64,000 bases of DNA, taken from positions 1 to 64,000 of the forward strand of contig NZ_JALIRM010000014.1 of NCBI RefSeq assembly GCF_022900255.1, given 5' to 3'. The notes under the pieces were generated by a model. The model had not been told where the DNA came from. It saw nothing but the letters and a program-made list of their open reading frames with translations, and did no database searches. This DNA is from Lederbergia wuyishanensis (GTDB taxonomy: Bacteria > Bacillota > Bacilli > Bacillales > Bacillaceae_C). The translations under genes were made by a program, and so were the position numbers. Positions 46,722 through 54,451 of this stretch are shown one piece after another (position 1 is the first letter of the stretch; each line of letters opens with the position of its first letter).

Positions 46722-48506
46722 ATGGAAAGTAAAACTGGAAAGCTGATTAAAGGCGGAGTTTTTTTAATCGAAGATATTTCTTCGGACCAAATGTTTACAC
46801 CTGAAGATTACACTGATGAACATAAAATGATATACAAAACGAGTGAAGATTTTGTCGCTAATGAAGTTTTACCTATTGTAGATAAATTAGAAAACCAAGA
46901 GTTTGATTATTCTGTTGAACTATTAAAACAAGCGGGTGAATTAGGCTTGCTTGGAGCAGATGTTCCAGAGGAATATGGCGGGCTAGGACTTGATAAAGTA
47001 AGTTCGTCGCTAATTTCCGAGGCAATGTCAAGAGCCGGCGGGTTTTCCATTTCTCATGGTGCTCATGTTGGAATTGGTTCTCTTCCAATCGTTCTTTTTG
47101 GTAATGAGGAGCAAAAGAATAAATATTTGCCTGCACTTGCAACAGGTGAAAAACTAGCTGCTTATGCATTAACTGAACCGGGCTCAGGTTCCGATGCCCT
47201 TGGAGCAAAGACAAATGCGAAATTAAACGAAGCCGGAACGCATTACTTATTAAATGGAGAGAAACAGTGGATTACGAATTCAGCCTTTGCCGATGTCTTT
47301 ATCGTGTATGCAAAAATTGATGGTGAACATTTCTCTGCTTTTATTGTAGAGCGTGATTTCCCAGGGGTTTCGACTGGTGCTGAAGAAAAGAAAATGGGAA
47401 TTAAAAGTTCATCAACGCGAACTCTAATTTTGGAAGATGCACAGGTTCCCGTTGAGAATTTGCTTGGAGAGGTTGGAAAAGGACACCGAATTGCATTCAA
47501 TATTTTAAATATTGGTCGCTACAAGCTAGGAGTAGGTGCTGTAGGTGGTTCAAAGCGGGCACTTGAAATAACTATCCAATATGCAAACCAACGGAAGCAA
47601 TTTAAAACGCCAATCTCACAATTTAATTTAACGAAGGAAAAGTTCGGGACACTTGGTGCAGAACTGTATGCTGCAGAAAGCTCTGTTTATCGGACTGTAG
47701 GTCTGTTTGAAGATCGAATGAGCCAATTGACGGAGGAACAAATTAAAAATGGTACGGATGTAGCAAGTTCCATTGCTGAATATGCGATTGAATGCTCATT
47801 GAATAAGGTGTTTGCCTCGGAAGTTCTTGACCATGTTGTCGACGAAGGCGTTCAAATTCATGGCGGTTACGGTTATATGCAAGAATACGAGATTGAAAGA
47901 GCCTATCGTGATTCACGTATAAACCGTATTTTTGAAGGGACAAATGAAATAAACCGCTTGCTTGTTCCAGGAACTTTTTTACGGAAAGCATTTAAAGGAG
48001 AACTTCCACTTTTAGAAAAGGCACAAACCCTACAAGAAGAATTAATGATGCTCATGCCTGAAGAACCTGGAGACGCTTCGCTTGAACAAGAAAAGTATTT
48101 AATTAGAGGAACAAAAAAGGTTGCACTTATGATTGCAGGACTTGCTGCTCAAAAATACGGCCAGGCACTAGAAAAGGAACAAGAAATTTTAGCAAAGCTC
48201 GCTGACATTGTTTCTTATGCATATTCGATGGAATCATCAATGCTGCGGACTGAAAAATCAATATCTAAGGTTGGACTTGAAAAAAGTTCTCAAAAACTGC
48301 TTTATACTCAAATATTTTGCCAGGACTCTATTGTTAAGGTGGAACAACTTGCAAGAGAATGCCTAGCCGCAATAGAAGAAGGCGATATGTTCAGAATGAT
48401 GAATTCCGCTCTACGTAAGTTGATACGCCACACACCAATTAATGTAATAGCTAAAAAGCGAGAAGCCGCTGAAAGATTAATTGATGCAGAAAGATTTGTA
48501 GTATAA
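46722..48506 (+). CDS. fadE: Acyl-CoA dehydrogenase
   Basis: A 594-residue flavoprotein, identical in length to B. subtilis FadE. It contains AYALTEPGSGSDALGAKTNA (acyl-CoA/FAD binding), WITNSAFADVFIVYAK, and the C-terminal catalytic segment RAYRDSRINRIFEGTNEINR with the catalytic-base region; an extra C-terminal helical domain is present as in VLCAD-like enzymes. It performs the first step of fatty-acid beta-oxidation. The ATG follows GGGAGGG. Last gene of the FadR-controlled operon; a terminator follows. Confidence 0.93.
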   Translation: MESKTGKLIKGGVFLIEDISSDQMFTPEDYTDEHKMIYKTSEDFVANEVLPIVDKLENQEFDYSVELLKQAGELGLLGADVPEEYGGLGLDKVSSSLISEAMSRAGGFSISHGAHVGIGSLPIVLFGNEEQKNKYLPALATGEKLAAYALTEPGSGSDALGAKTNAKLNEAGTHYLLNGEKQWITNSAFADVFIVYAKIDGEHFSAFIVERDFPGVSTGAEEKKMGIKSSSTRTLILEDAQVPVENLLGEVGKGHRIAFNILNIGRYKLGVGAVGGSKRALEITIQYANQRKQFKTPISQFNLTKEKFGTLGAELYAAESSVYRTVGLFEDRMSQLTEEQIKNGTDVASSIAEYAIECSLNKVFASEVLDHVVDEGVQIHGGYGYMQEYEIERAYRDSRINRIFEGTNEINRLLVPGTFLRKAFKGELPLLEKAQTLQEELMMLMPEEPGDASLEQEKYLIRGTKKVALMIAGLAAQKYGQALEKEQEILAKLADIVSYAYSMESSMLRTEKSISKVGLEKSSQKLLYTQIFCQDSIVKVEQLARECLAAIEEGDMFRMMNSALRKLIRHTPINVIAKKREAAERLIDAERFVV

Positions 48507-48519
48507 ATAGGTATTTAAA

Positions 48520-48558
48520 GGGGAGGATCGAAAGAGGATCGATGCTCTCTTTTTTTTT
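48520..48558 (+). terminator. Terminator of fadNAE operon
   Basis: An imperfect stem of GGGGAGGATCG with CGATGCTCTC is followed by a run of nine T. Confidence 0.7.
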
Positions 48559-48672
48559 GAATCATAACATTATTAAATATAACTATAATGTGAACTAAAT
48601 AGGGAGACTCTTTATATTATAATTATTTTTATGTTATAATGAATACAATGATGTATAGGAGGGAAATAAAGA

Positions 48673-49032
48673 TTGGGTTTACGTTTTTATTGCTATCCAA
48701 AATGCGGCACTTGCCGTCAAGCTAAAAAATGGTTGGATAGTCATCAAATTGATTATACTGAAATACATATTGTTGAAAATCCTCCATCTAGTGAGGAAAT
48801 GAAGAATATTTATAAAAGCAGTCATTTAGAACTGAAGAAATTTTTCAATACGAGTGGAAACAAATATAGAGAACTTGGGTTGAAAGATATAATGGGGACT
48901 GCTTCAGAAAAGGAATTATTAGATATACTTGTCAGTGATGGAATGCTTATAAAGCGTCCTTTAGTTACGGATGGGCATAAAGTTACTGTTGGATTTAAAG
49001 AAGACGAATATGAAAAAACTTGGCTTAAATAA
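48673..49032 (+). CDS. yusI: ArsC/Spx-family protein, YusI
   Basis: A 119-residue thioredoxin-fold protein with RFYCYPKCGTCRQAKKWLDS at the N-terminus, where Cys11-x2-Cys14 is the Spx/ArsC-type redox pair, and the later family motif KRPLVTDGHKVTVGF. The length and the YPKCGTCR form match B. subtilis YusI, which also precedes gcvH. Arsenate reduction is not implied; it may be a redox sensor or reductase. The TTG start at 48673 has AGGAGGGA 8 bases upstream. Confidence 0.88.
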   Translation: MGLRFYCYPKCGTCRQAKKWLDSHQIDYTEIHIVENPPSSEEMKNIYKSSHLELKKFFNTSGNKYRELGLKDIMGTASEKELLDILVSDGMLIKRPLVTDGHKVTVGFKEDEYEKTWLK

Positions 49033-49103
49033 AAGAATGATTTCTTGATTTAGCCATTTCGTTTTTGTACATTAATAATAGATGATATCATGGAGGGATC
49101 TAG

Positions 49104-49487
49104 ATGAACACACCGAAAGAATTGCGTTATTCAGAAGAACATGAGTGGGTAAAAGTAGAAGATGGACAAGTTAGAATTGGAATTACTGATTTTGCACAAT
49201 CAGAGCTTGGAGATATTGTTTTCGTTGAACTTCCTGAAGTAGGAGATGAAGTCACAGCGGACGAGCCGTTTGGAAGTGTAGAGTCTGTAAAAACAGTTTC
49301 CGAACTTTATGCACCACTAAGCGGAAAAGTAGTTGCGGTAAACGAAGATCTTGATGACAGCCCAGAATTCGTAAATGAATCACCATACGAAAAAGCTTGG
49401 ATGATTGTCATTGAACCATCTGATCTAAGCGAAATGGATAACCTAATGACCGCAGAAGATTATGAAAAAATGACAAACGAAGAATAA
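49104..49487 (+). CDS. gcvH: Glycine cleavage system H protein
   Basis: A 127-residue lipoyl carrier protein. The lipoyl attachment site is Lys63 in [19 protein letters not shown], within a typical lipoyl fold starting [19 protein letters not shown]. It carries the aminomethyl group between P, T and L proteins and in Bacilli also passes lipoate to other complexes. ATG with TGGAGGG upstream. It is separate from gcvT-gcvP, as usual in Bacillus. No glycine riboswitch is seen in the 70-base gap upstream. Confidence 0.95.
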   Translation: MNTPKELRYSEEHEWVKVEDGQVRIGITDFAQSELGDIVFVELPEVGDEVTADEPFGSVESVKTVSELYAPLSGKVVAVNEDLDDSPEFVNESPYEKAWMIVIEPSDLSEMDNLMTAEDYEKMTNEE

Positions 49488-49500
49488 TCACCTATAAGGA

Positions 49501-49533
49501 TACACCGAGGCTGGAGGCTGAGGTGTATTTTTG
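49501..49533 (+). terminator. Terminator of gcvH
   Basis: ATACACC pairs with GGTGTAT around a purine-rich loop, followed by TTTTTG. Bases 49534-49773 hold no recognised gene. Confidence 0.75.
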
Positions 49534-49773
49534 TACTTTTTCTCCATATTCCAAAGATAACAAAGTGGAAATTTTGTAGATATGTTGTTTGTGGGAGGTT
49601 CTCGTATTGACATAAGAGTCTACTCTCTAACATACTTCATGTGGTTTTCCCCACGACAAGACAAGTGAACAAACACAATTCCCACGGTCTGTGGTAATGT
49701 CAACTGGCTTTCCTTGAATAAAAAGGATATATTGCCTACTATTAAGATAATTACTCTAATAAGGATGTGGAAA

Positions 49774-50688
49774 ATGGCAATTAAAAAGCGTGTTGAAAGT
49801 AAAGAGTTGAAAGTATATAGGTCCTTGAATAGTAGACAGTTGTTAACATCTGAGAAAATGAATCAACTTTTTAATCTTGAAAAGGGTTTTGAAGGTGAGC
49901 TATTATTTGATGAGCTTATAGATGCACTATCGAAAGAATGGCTAGTTCTCAATGAATTACTTTTGGAAAGTAATAATACGGACTTCCAAATTGATTCGTT
50001 GATACTAGCTGAAAAAACGATATTGGTAATTGAGATTAAAAATTATGAAGGAGATTATTTTATCGAAGATGGTAAATGGTATTACATTAATGGAACCCAA
50101 ATACAAAATCCAGTCCCCCGACTCGAAAGAAGTGAATTTCTCCTTCGGCGACTGCTTCAAGACCACGGTTATAATATCCCCGCCGAATCCTATCTCGTGT
50201 ATGTTAATCCTGACTTCCACTTATATAACTCTCCACGAAATCTACCTATTATATACCCAGTCCAACTAAATCGATTTATTGATAAGTTGAGAAGATTACC
50301 ATCGAAAACAAACGAGCGCCATAAGACGTTAGCTCACAAACTCATTTCCCTACATAAGGAAGATTCACCTTTTACAAGATTGCCGGAATATAGCTATGAA
50401 AAGCTGCGGAAAGGGATTACGTGTGCTTCCTGTTATTCTTTTAATATTGAAAGTAAAAAAACTTTGGTAGTATGTAAAAATTGTAGAGGTATGGAAAATA
50501 TCGATACAGCAGTTTTAAGAAGTGTTGAGGAATTTAGACTTCTTTTTCCGGACAGAAAAATTACAACTAGTGATATATACGATTGGTGTAAAGGATTAAA
50601 GACCAAGGAAACGATTCAAAAGATTTTATTGAAAAAATATATTCAAATTGGGAAGACAAAATCTTCATATTACATTAAAAAGGAGTAA
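49774..50688 (+). CDS. NERD-domain protein with zinc ribbon
   Basis: A 304-residue protein. Residues about 38-150 form a NERD (nuclease-related) domain: FEGELLFDELIDAL, then DFQIDSLILAEKTILVIEIK followed by NYEG, the D-x(n)-(E)IK pattern of restriction-endonuclease-like folds. A four-Cys zinc ribbon follows (Cys217-x2-Cys220 and Cys234-x2-Cys237), then a C-terminal part (SDIYDWCKGLKTKETIQKIL) that could be a helix-turn-helix. The ATG at 49774 has AAGGATGTGG upstream. The domain suggests DNA binding or cleavage, but no activity is proven for this family. The 51-bp repeat array begins 127 bases downstream. Confidence 0.8.
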   Translation: MAIKKRVESKELKVYRSLNSRQLLTSEKMNQLFNLEKGFEGELLFDELIDALSKEWLVLNELLLESNNTDFQIDSLILAEKTILVIEIKNYEGDYFIEDGKWYYINGTQIQNPVPRLERSEFLLRRLLQDHGYNIPAESYLVYVNPDFHLYNSPRNLPIIYPVQLNRFIDKLRRLPSKTNERHKTLAHKLISLHKEDSPFTRLPEYSYEKLRKGITCASCYSFNIESKKTLVVCKNCRGMENIDTAVLRSVEEFRLLFPDRKITTSDIYDWCKGLKTKETIQKILLKKYIQIGKTKSSYYIKKE

Positions 50689-50814
50689 GTTACTAAGGTT
50701 AATATTGTCTATCTTAAACTAGCAACAATTCAGAACAATATATAGCTGGAATCTTCTCATGTGGCCACAATATTGTAATTGATTCACAACATAAAGAATT
50801 AATCTACTGGCTTG

Positions 50815-51538
50815 GTCGAGAATCACGCTCTAATTCTCGACGAAAATACTAGACATGATGATTTCATCGAGAAAACAACTTTAATTCCCGATGAAAATAG
50901 TGAATCTGTTGATTTGGTCGAGAATCCCGCTGTAATTCTCGACGAAAATAGTAGAGATGATGATTTCATCGAGAAAACAACTCTAATTCCCGATGAAAAT
51001 AGTGTATCTGTTGATTTGGTCGAGAATCCCGCTGTAATTCTCGATGTAAATAGTAGAGATGATGATTTCATCGAGAAAACAACTTTAATTCCCGATGAAA
51101 ATAGTGAATCTGTTGATTTGGTCGAGAATCCCGCTGTAATTCTCGACGAAAATAGTAGAGATGATGATTTCATCGAGAAAACAACTCTAATTCCCGATGA
51201 AAATAGTGTATCTGTTGATTTGGTCGAGAATCCCGCTGTAATTCTCGACGAAAATAGTAGAGATGATGATTTCATCGAGAAAACAACTCTAATTCCCGAT
51301 GAAAATAGTGAATCTGTTGATTTGGTCGAGAACCCCGCTGTAATTCTCGACGAAAATACTAGAGATGACAATTTCATCGAGAAAACAACTCTAATTCCCG
51401 ATGAAAATAGTGAATCTGTTGATTTGGTCGAGAATCCCGCTGTAATTCTCGACGAAAATAGTAGAGATCATGATTTTATCGAGAAAACAATCCTAATTCC
51501 AAATGAAAATAGTGAATCTGTAGATTTGGTCGAGAATT
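50815..51538. repeat. Fourteen phased 51-bp tandem repeats of two alternating types
   Basis: Units begin at 50815, 50866, 50917 and every 51 bases to 51478, with a partial fifteenth at 51529. Odd units start GTCGAGAATCCCGCTGTAAT; even units start ATCGAGAAAACAACTCTAAT. Each odd unit contains TCGAGAAT-N9-ATTCTCGA, a perfect inverted repeat; even units have a near match (TCGAGAA/TTCCCGA). Both share a GA-AAATAGT-like second half. The plus frame from a TTG at 50812 stays open for 248 codons (17-residue units such as VENPAVILDENSRDDDF) but has no ribosome binding site, and one minus frame is also open for 184 codons; both follow from a 51-base period free of stops. A non-coding array is more likely than a protein. 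Confidence 0.9.
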
Positions 51539-51575
51539 TACTTTCTTTTCCATTTTAGTGGCATCAATCATTAAC

Positions 51576-52385
51576 TCAATCCTTCTTTCTCTCATAAACC
51601 CTTACATAATCCACTTCTAACTGAGCGGGGAGGTTGGCGTTTTTGATATTCCCGGCCCAATCACCGACTTCGGCAGTGATTTTTAAATAAGAGGGTGATT
51701 GGGAAACACCACCTGCTGATGTACGCCATGTTTCTTGGTCATCGATGTAAAAAATGTATTCATCTTTATTCCATTCCAATGCAAAAGTGTGGTAGCCCTC
51801 ATAAATTCCGGGGATATGGGCTACTTCTCCAGCACTTTTGTGATTTTGCTCATAACCATCCCAATGTAATGCATGTTGGATATAGTCACCTTTTTTTGCA
51901 AAAGGGGTTTCAAATATATCTATTTCTGTTCCGTCTTTTCCATCATTGCCTACTGTATGTACTGAATTTGACATTAGCCAAAAAGCAGTCCAAAATCCTT
52001 CTTCCTTTGGTAGTTTGGCATGAATTTCATAATAGCCATATGCTTGCTCAAAAATGTCTTTTGTTCTTATAGCTCCTGAATAATATTTCCCATCTTTTTC
52101 ACTTACTTGAATAATTAAATGCCCGTTTCCATCTAAAAAAGCTTCTTGATCTGACCACTGTCCACTATGTCTGGTCCATTCTGGTGCGTGCGCCCATTTT
52201 TTAGGGTCAAGCTTCTCCCCTTCGAAATTATCGGAAAAAGTCAGCTTCCACCCTTCTTTTTTCTTAGCTTTTATGGCTATCGTTTCCTCCTTGCTCACAG
52301 AATTCGCACAACCTGTTACGAGAGATATAAAAATAGAAAGAATTAAAACATACATACCCTTCTTCATAAAAAATATAGACATCAT
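51576..52385 (-). CDS. GH16 endo-beta-glucanase-like lipoprotein
   Basis: A 269-residue secreted hydrolase. The signal peptide ends in lipobox VTGC (Cys26). The mature protein is a GH16 jelly roll with SDNFEGEKLDPKKW near the start and the catalytic signature EIDIFE (Glu154, Asp156, Glu159). It cleaves beta-1,3 or beta-1,3-1,4 glucans, or related galactans, at the cell surface. The CBM found in some relatives is absent. The ATG at 52385 or 52382 is preceded by AAAGGAGAA on the minus strand. Monocistronic; divergent from the regulator at 52736. Confidence 0.85.
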   Translation of the reverse strand: MMSIFFMKKGMYVLILSIFISLVTGCANSVSKEETIAIKAKKKEGWKLTFSDNFEGEKLDPKKWAHAPEWTRHSGQWSDQEAFLDGNGHLIIQVSEKDGKYYSGAIRTKDIFEQAYGYYEIHAKLPKEEGFWTAFWLMSNSVHTVGNDGKDGTEIDIFETPFAKKGDYIQHALHWDGYEQNHKSAGEVAHIPGIYEGYHTFALEWNKDEYIFYIDDQETWRTSAGGVSQSPSYLKITAEVGDWAGNIKNANLPAQLEVDYVRVYERKKD

Positions 52386-52667
52386 GCTTCTCCTTTGGTA
52401 TAAAAATAAAAAATATTAATAGCAAAAAAATGACAATACTTCTTATTAATTTAAACGCTACGTGCATTATGTATAGAGGGGGATTCTTTTTCAATATGTG
52501 TAATTTATGATTTATCCATTTTTTACCATATATTATTATGGTTTTGCAATTAAAATTTGGAATTTTCTTAAACAAAAAATAATCCTTGCATACCTTAGAG
52601 CCGTAACGTTTTTTTAAAATGGTTTGAATATCTAACATATATAGAAAAAACTTACATACTTAAATGA

Positions 52668-52681
52668 TGTTGACGCTTTCA
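52668..52681 (+). promoter_or_regulatory. cre site overlapping the regulator promoter
   Basis: TGTTGACGCTTTCA matches TGWNANCGNTNWCA with one mismatch. It covers the -35 hexamer at 52670, so CcpA binding would exclude RNA polymerase and shut off the regulator at 52736 in preferred sugars. Confidence 0.65.
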
Positions 52682-52699
52682 AAAAAAAGTCCGTATAAT
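52670..52699 (+). promoter_or_regulatory. Sigma-A promoter of orphan response regulator
   Basis: TTGACG (52670-52675), 18-base spacer, TATAAT (52694-52699). The rest of 52386-52669 is AT-rich with no recognised gene and must also hold the divergent GH16 promoter. Confidence 0.7.
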
Positions 52700-52735
52700 C
52701 CGAATTATTAAGAATTGAGCAAGGGGCGTGATTAT

Positions 52736-53437
52736 ATGAAAATTTTGATTGTAGAATCCGAGGCATCGTGCAGAGATGTTCTTAAGTCTCATTTTCTAAA
52801 AGAAGGTTGGGGAGTTATGACTTCAAATGAAGGAACGGATGCCTTACAAAAGCTTCGAAAATTTAAAGTAGATTTGGTTATATTAAATCCTATGGTTCAA
52901 AAATTTAGTTACAGTGAAATTTGCAGTGAAATTAGAAAGATTTCAAATGTGCCACTATTTATTATTTCTTCCAGATCTAAGGAAGAAGATATCATTAATG
53001 GATTTAAACAAGGAGCAGATGATTATATCGTCAAGCCTTTCCGAATTAACGAAGTCATCGCACGTATATATGCTTCATTTAGAAGGATTGAATTATATAA
53101 AAATGAGAGCCAAAAAGTCTTTTGTTTTAATCAAAATAGTCTCGTTATTAATTTTGAGACACAAGAAGTATTAGTTGATAATAAAACAGTCAAATTAACA
53201 TCTACCGAATTCAAAATACTTGATGCATTTGTAAAAAAGCCTGGAAAAGTATTCAGCAGACACGATTTATCATATATTGTCCAAGGATATCGTTATATCG
53301 GTGATGCGCGTACTATGGATGCCCACATAAAAAACTTGCGGAAAAAGATAGAAGAAGATCCAAAGAATCCAAAATATATCGTTACGAAAATCGGTGCAGG
53401 GTATAAATTTGATTGCCTAATGGACCAGGCTCAATAA
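52736..53437 (+). CDS. OmpR-family response regulator lacking the phosphoacceptor Asp
   Basis: A 233-residue regulator. An N-terminal receiver domain (1-120) is followed by an OmpR/PhoB winged helix (about 135-228) with VKLTSTEFKILDAFVKKPGK, SRHDLSYIVQGYRYIG and MDAHIKNLRKKIEEDPKNPK, ending VTKIGAGYKF. In the receiver the phosphoacceptor position reads ILNPM (Asn51 instead of Asp) and the acidic pair is reduced to ESE (residues 7-9), while the switch Ser and Lys100 (YIVKPF) remain. No histidine kinase gene is near. It therefore probably acts without phosphorylation. ATG at 52736 with AAGGGGC upstream. It may control the glycan locus that follows. Confidence 0.85.
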   Translation: MKILIVESEASCRDVLKSHFLKEGWGVMTSNEGTDALQKLRKFKVDLVILNPMVQKFSYSEICSEIRKISNVPLFIISSRSKEEDIINGFKQGADDYIVKPFRINEVIARIYASFRRIELYKNESQKVFCFNQNSLVINFETQEVLVDNKTVKLTSTEFKILDAFVKKPGKVFSRHDLSYIVQGYRYIGDARTMDAHIKNLRKKIEEDPKNPKYIVTKIGAGYKFDCLMDQAQ

Positions 53438-53469
53438 AAACTATCATCAGAGGAACACGGGGGGTATTA

Positions 53470-54246
53470 ATGAGATTAACAGACGCATTCAGAAAAGTTC
53501 ACAATCATTACACTCTCATATTAATTCCAATAATTTATGATTTCATATCATTGGGACTTGGCTTGCTGCTAGTTGGTTTTAATGGAAAAGAGATGTTATC
53601 AAGTCGCCTTATATTAGAAATGGGCATACCTTCCGCCAGTCATTTATCCAACATCCCCCTATTTGCGAATCATGTAGATCTTCTACATATCTCAGACAAA
53701 GGACATTCATTTTCGTGGATTGTTATTGTAGTAATGATCATAATTGGAGCATTTCTTCAAGGTGGTTACATTAGTTTTTTACATTCAATTGTAATAGGAA
53801 ATGATTTTCGATTTTCAAGTTTTTTAAAAGATGGTAGAAAAAATTGGATTCAATTTATATTTCTGCACATGATTGTCTTTTTGGGAAAAATTAGTGTAAC
53901 CGCATTTTTAGTCATATTTTTTAATATAATTGGAGTTTTTGCTTCTCTAGTTATTTTTCTAATTCTGCGGATCATTTATATTTACTTAGAATTCACAATA
54001 GTAGTAGATAGAGTAAGCGTTGCTAAAGCATTAAAATTGAGCAATGTTTATTTAAAAAGATCTTTGCCATTCTCTTTATGTCTTATTATCGTTATGTACA
54101 TTTTTTCAAGTTCGATAAGTTTAATGTTACATAGATTATGGTCTCCAATTACTATTATTGGAACTATAGTTGTTTACTCATATTTAATGAGTATCATGCA
54201 AATTGCCTTTATGTCATTATTTTGTCGTTTGAAAAAAGCAGCATAG
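53470..54246 (+). CDS. Multi-spanning membrane protein of unknown function
   Basis: A 258-residue protein with about six hydrophobic segments and no recognised domain. A short loop around KEMLSSRLILEMGIPSASHL and a basic segment (FLKDGRKNWIQFIFLHM) separate helices; the C-terminus ends FCRLKKAA. The ATG at 53470 lies after CGGGGGGTAT; the longer frame from 53413 would overlap the regulator gene. Only 32 bases separate it from the response regulator, so the two form an operon. It could replace the missing sensor, but nothing in the sequence shows this. Confidence 0.7.
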   Translation: MRLTDAFRKVHNHYTLILIPIIYDFISLGLGLLLVGFNGKEMLSSRLILEMGIPSASHLSNIPLFANHVDLLHISDKGHSFSWIVIVVMIIIGAFLQGGYISFLHSIVIGNDFRFSSFLKDGRKNWIQFIFLHMIVFLGKISVTAFLVIFFNIIGVFASLVIFLILRIIYIYLEFTIVVDRVSVAKALKLSNVYLKRSLPFSLCLIIVMYIFSSSISLMLHRLWSPITIIGTIVVYSYLMSIMQIAFMSLFCRLKKAA

Positions 54247-54261
54247 GAATGAATAAAATTC

Positions 54262-54278
54262 TTCACACGAAATTCACA
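54262..54278 (+). promoter_or_regulatory. Paired TTCACA direct repeat, box 1
   Basis: TTCACA at 54262-54267 and again at 54273-54278, an 11-bp period (one helical turn), in the shared string CTTCACACnAAATTCACA also found at 59092-59109. The layout is like OmpR/PhoP-type binding sites (TT-ACA repeats spaced by 11). It lies about 175 bases before the binding-protein gene at 54452. Confidence 0.55.
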
Positions 54279-54393
54279 CACTGTAAAGTAGAATAATGTT
54301 AGGGCTTTCATGGCTCATTTTTATTTGTAATATATGGAGGTGCATAGGGGGAAGTAATTGATCTGATTACGCAACAAATAGATAAAAAGATTT

Positions 54394-54433
54394 AAAGATT
54401 GCACTTATGTTTAAAAGATTGCACTTATGTTTA
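54394..54433 (+). repeat. Perfect 20-bp tandem duplication in a leader
   Basis: AAAGATTGCACTTATGTTTA occurs twice head to tail (54394-54413 and 54414-54433), immediately before the ribosome binding site of the gene at 54452. Recent strand slippage is the simplest explanation. Confidence 0.95.
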
Positions 54434-54451
54434 ATGGGAGGTTTTTAGATC

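Noticed and set aside
48673-49032. Arsenate reductase
   Set aside because: The Cys-x-x-Cys YPKCGTCR form and the yusI-gcvH context fit a Spx/YusI-type protein; no arsenic genes are near.
49033-49103. Glycine riboswitch before gcvH
   Set aside because: The gap is only about 70 bases and shows no tandem aptamer pattern.
50815-51538. CRISPR array
   Set aside because: Units are contiguous with a 51-base period and contain no unique spacers; there are no cas genes nearby.
50812-51558. Protein-coding gene of 248 residues made of 17-residue repeats (and the 184-residue frame on the opposite strand)
   Set aside because: No ribosome binding site before the TTG, both strands are open because a 51-base stop-free unit is repeated, and the palindromes are conserved at DNA level. 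Recorded as a repeat; translation is not excluded.
52736-54246. Two-component system with the membrane protein as histidine kinase
   Set aside because: The protein at 53470 has only membrane helices; no H-box, N-box or G-box is visible.
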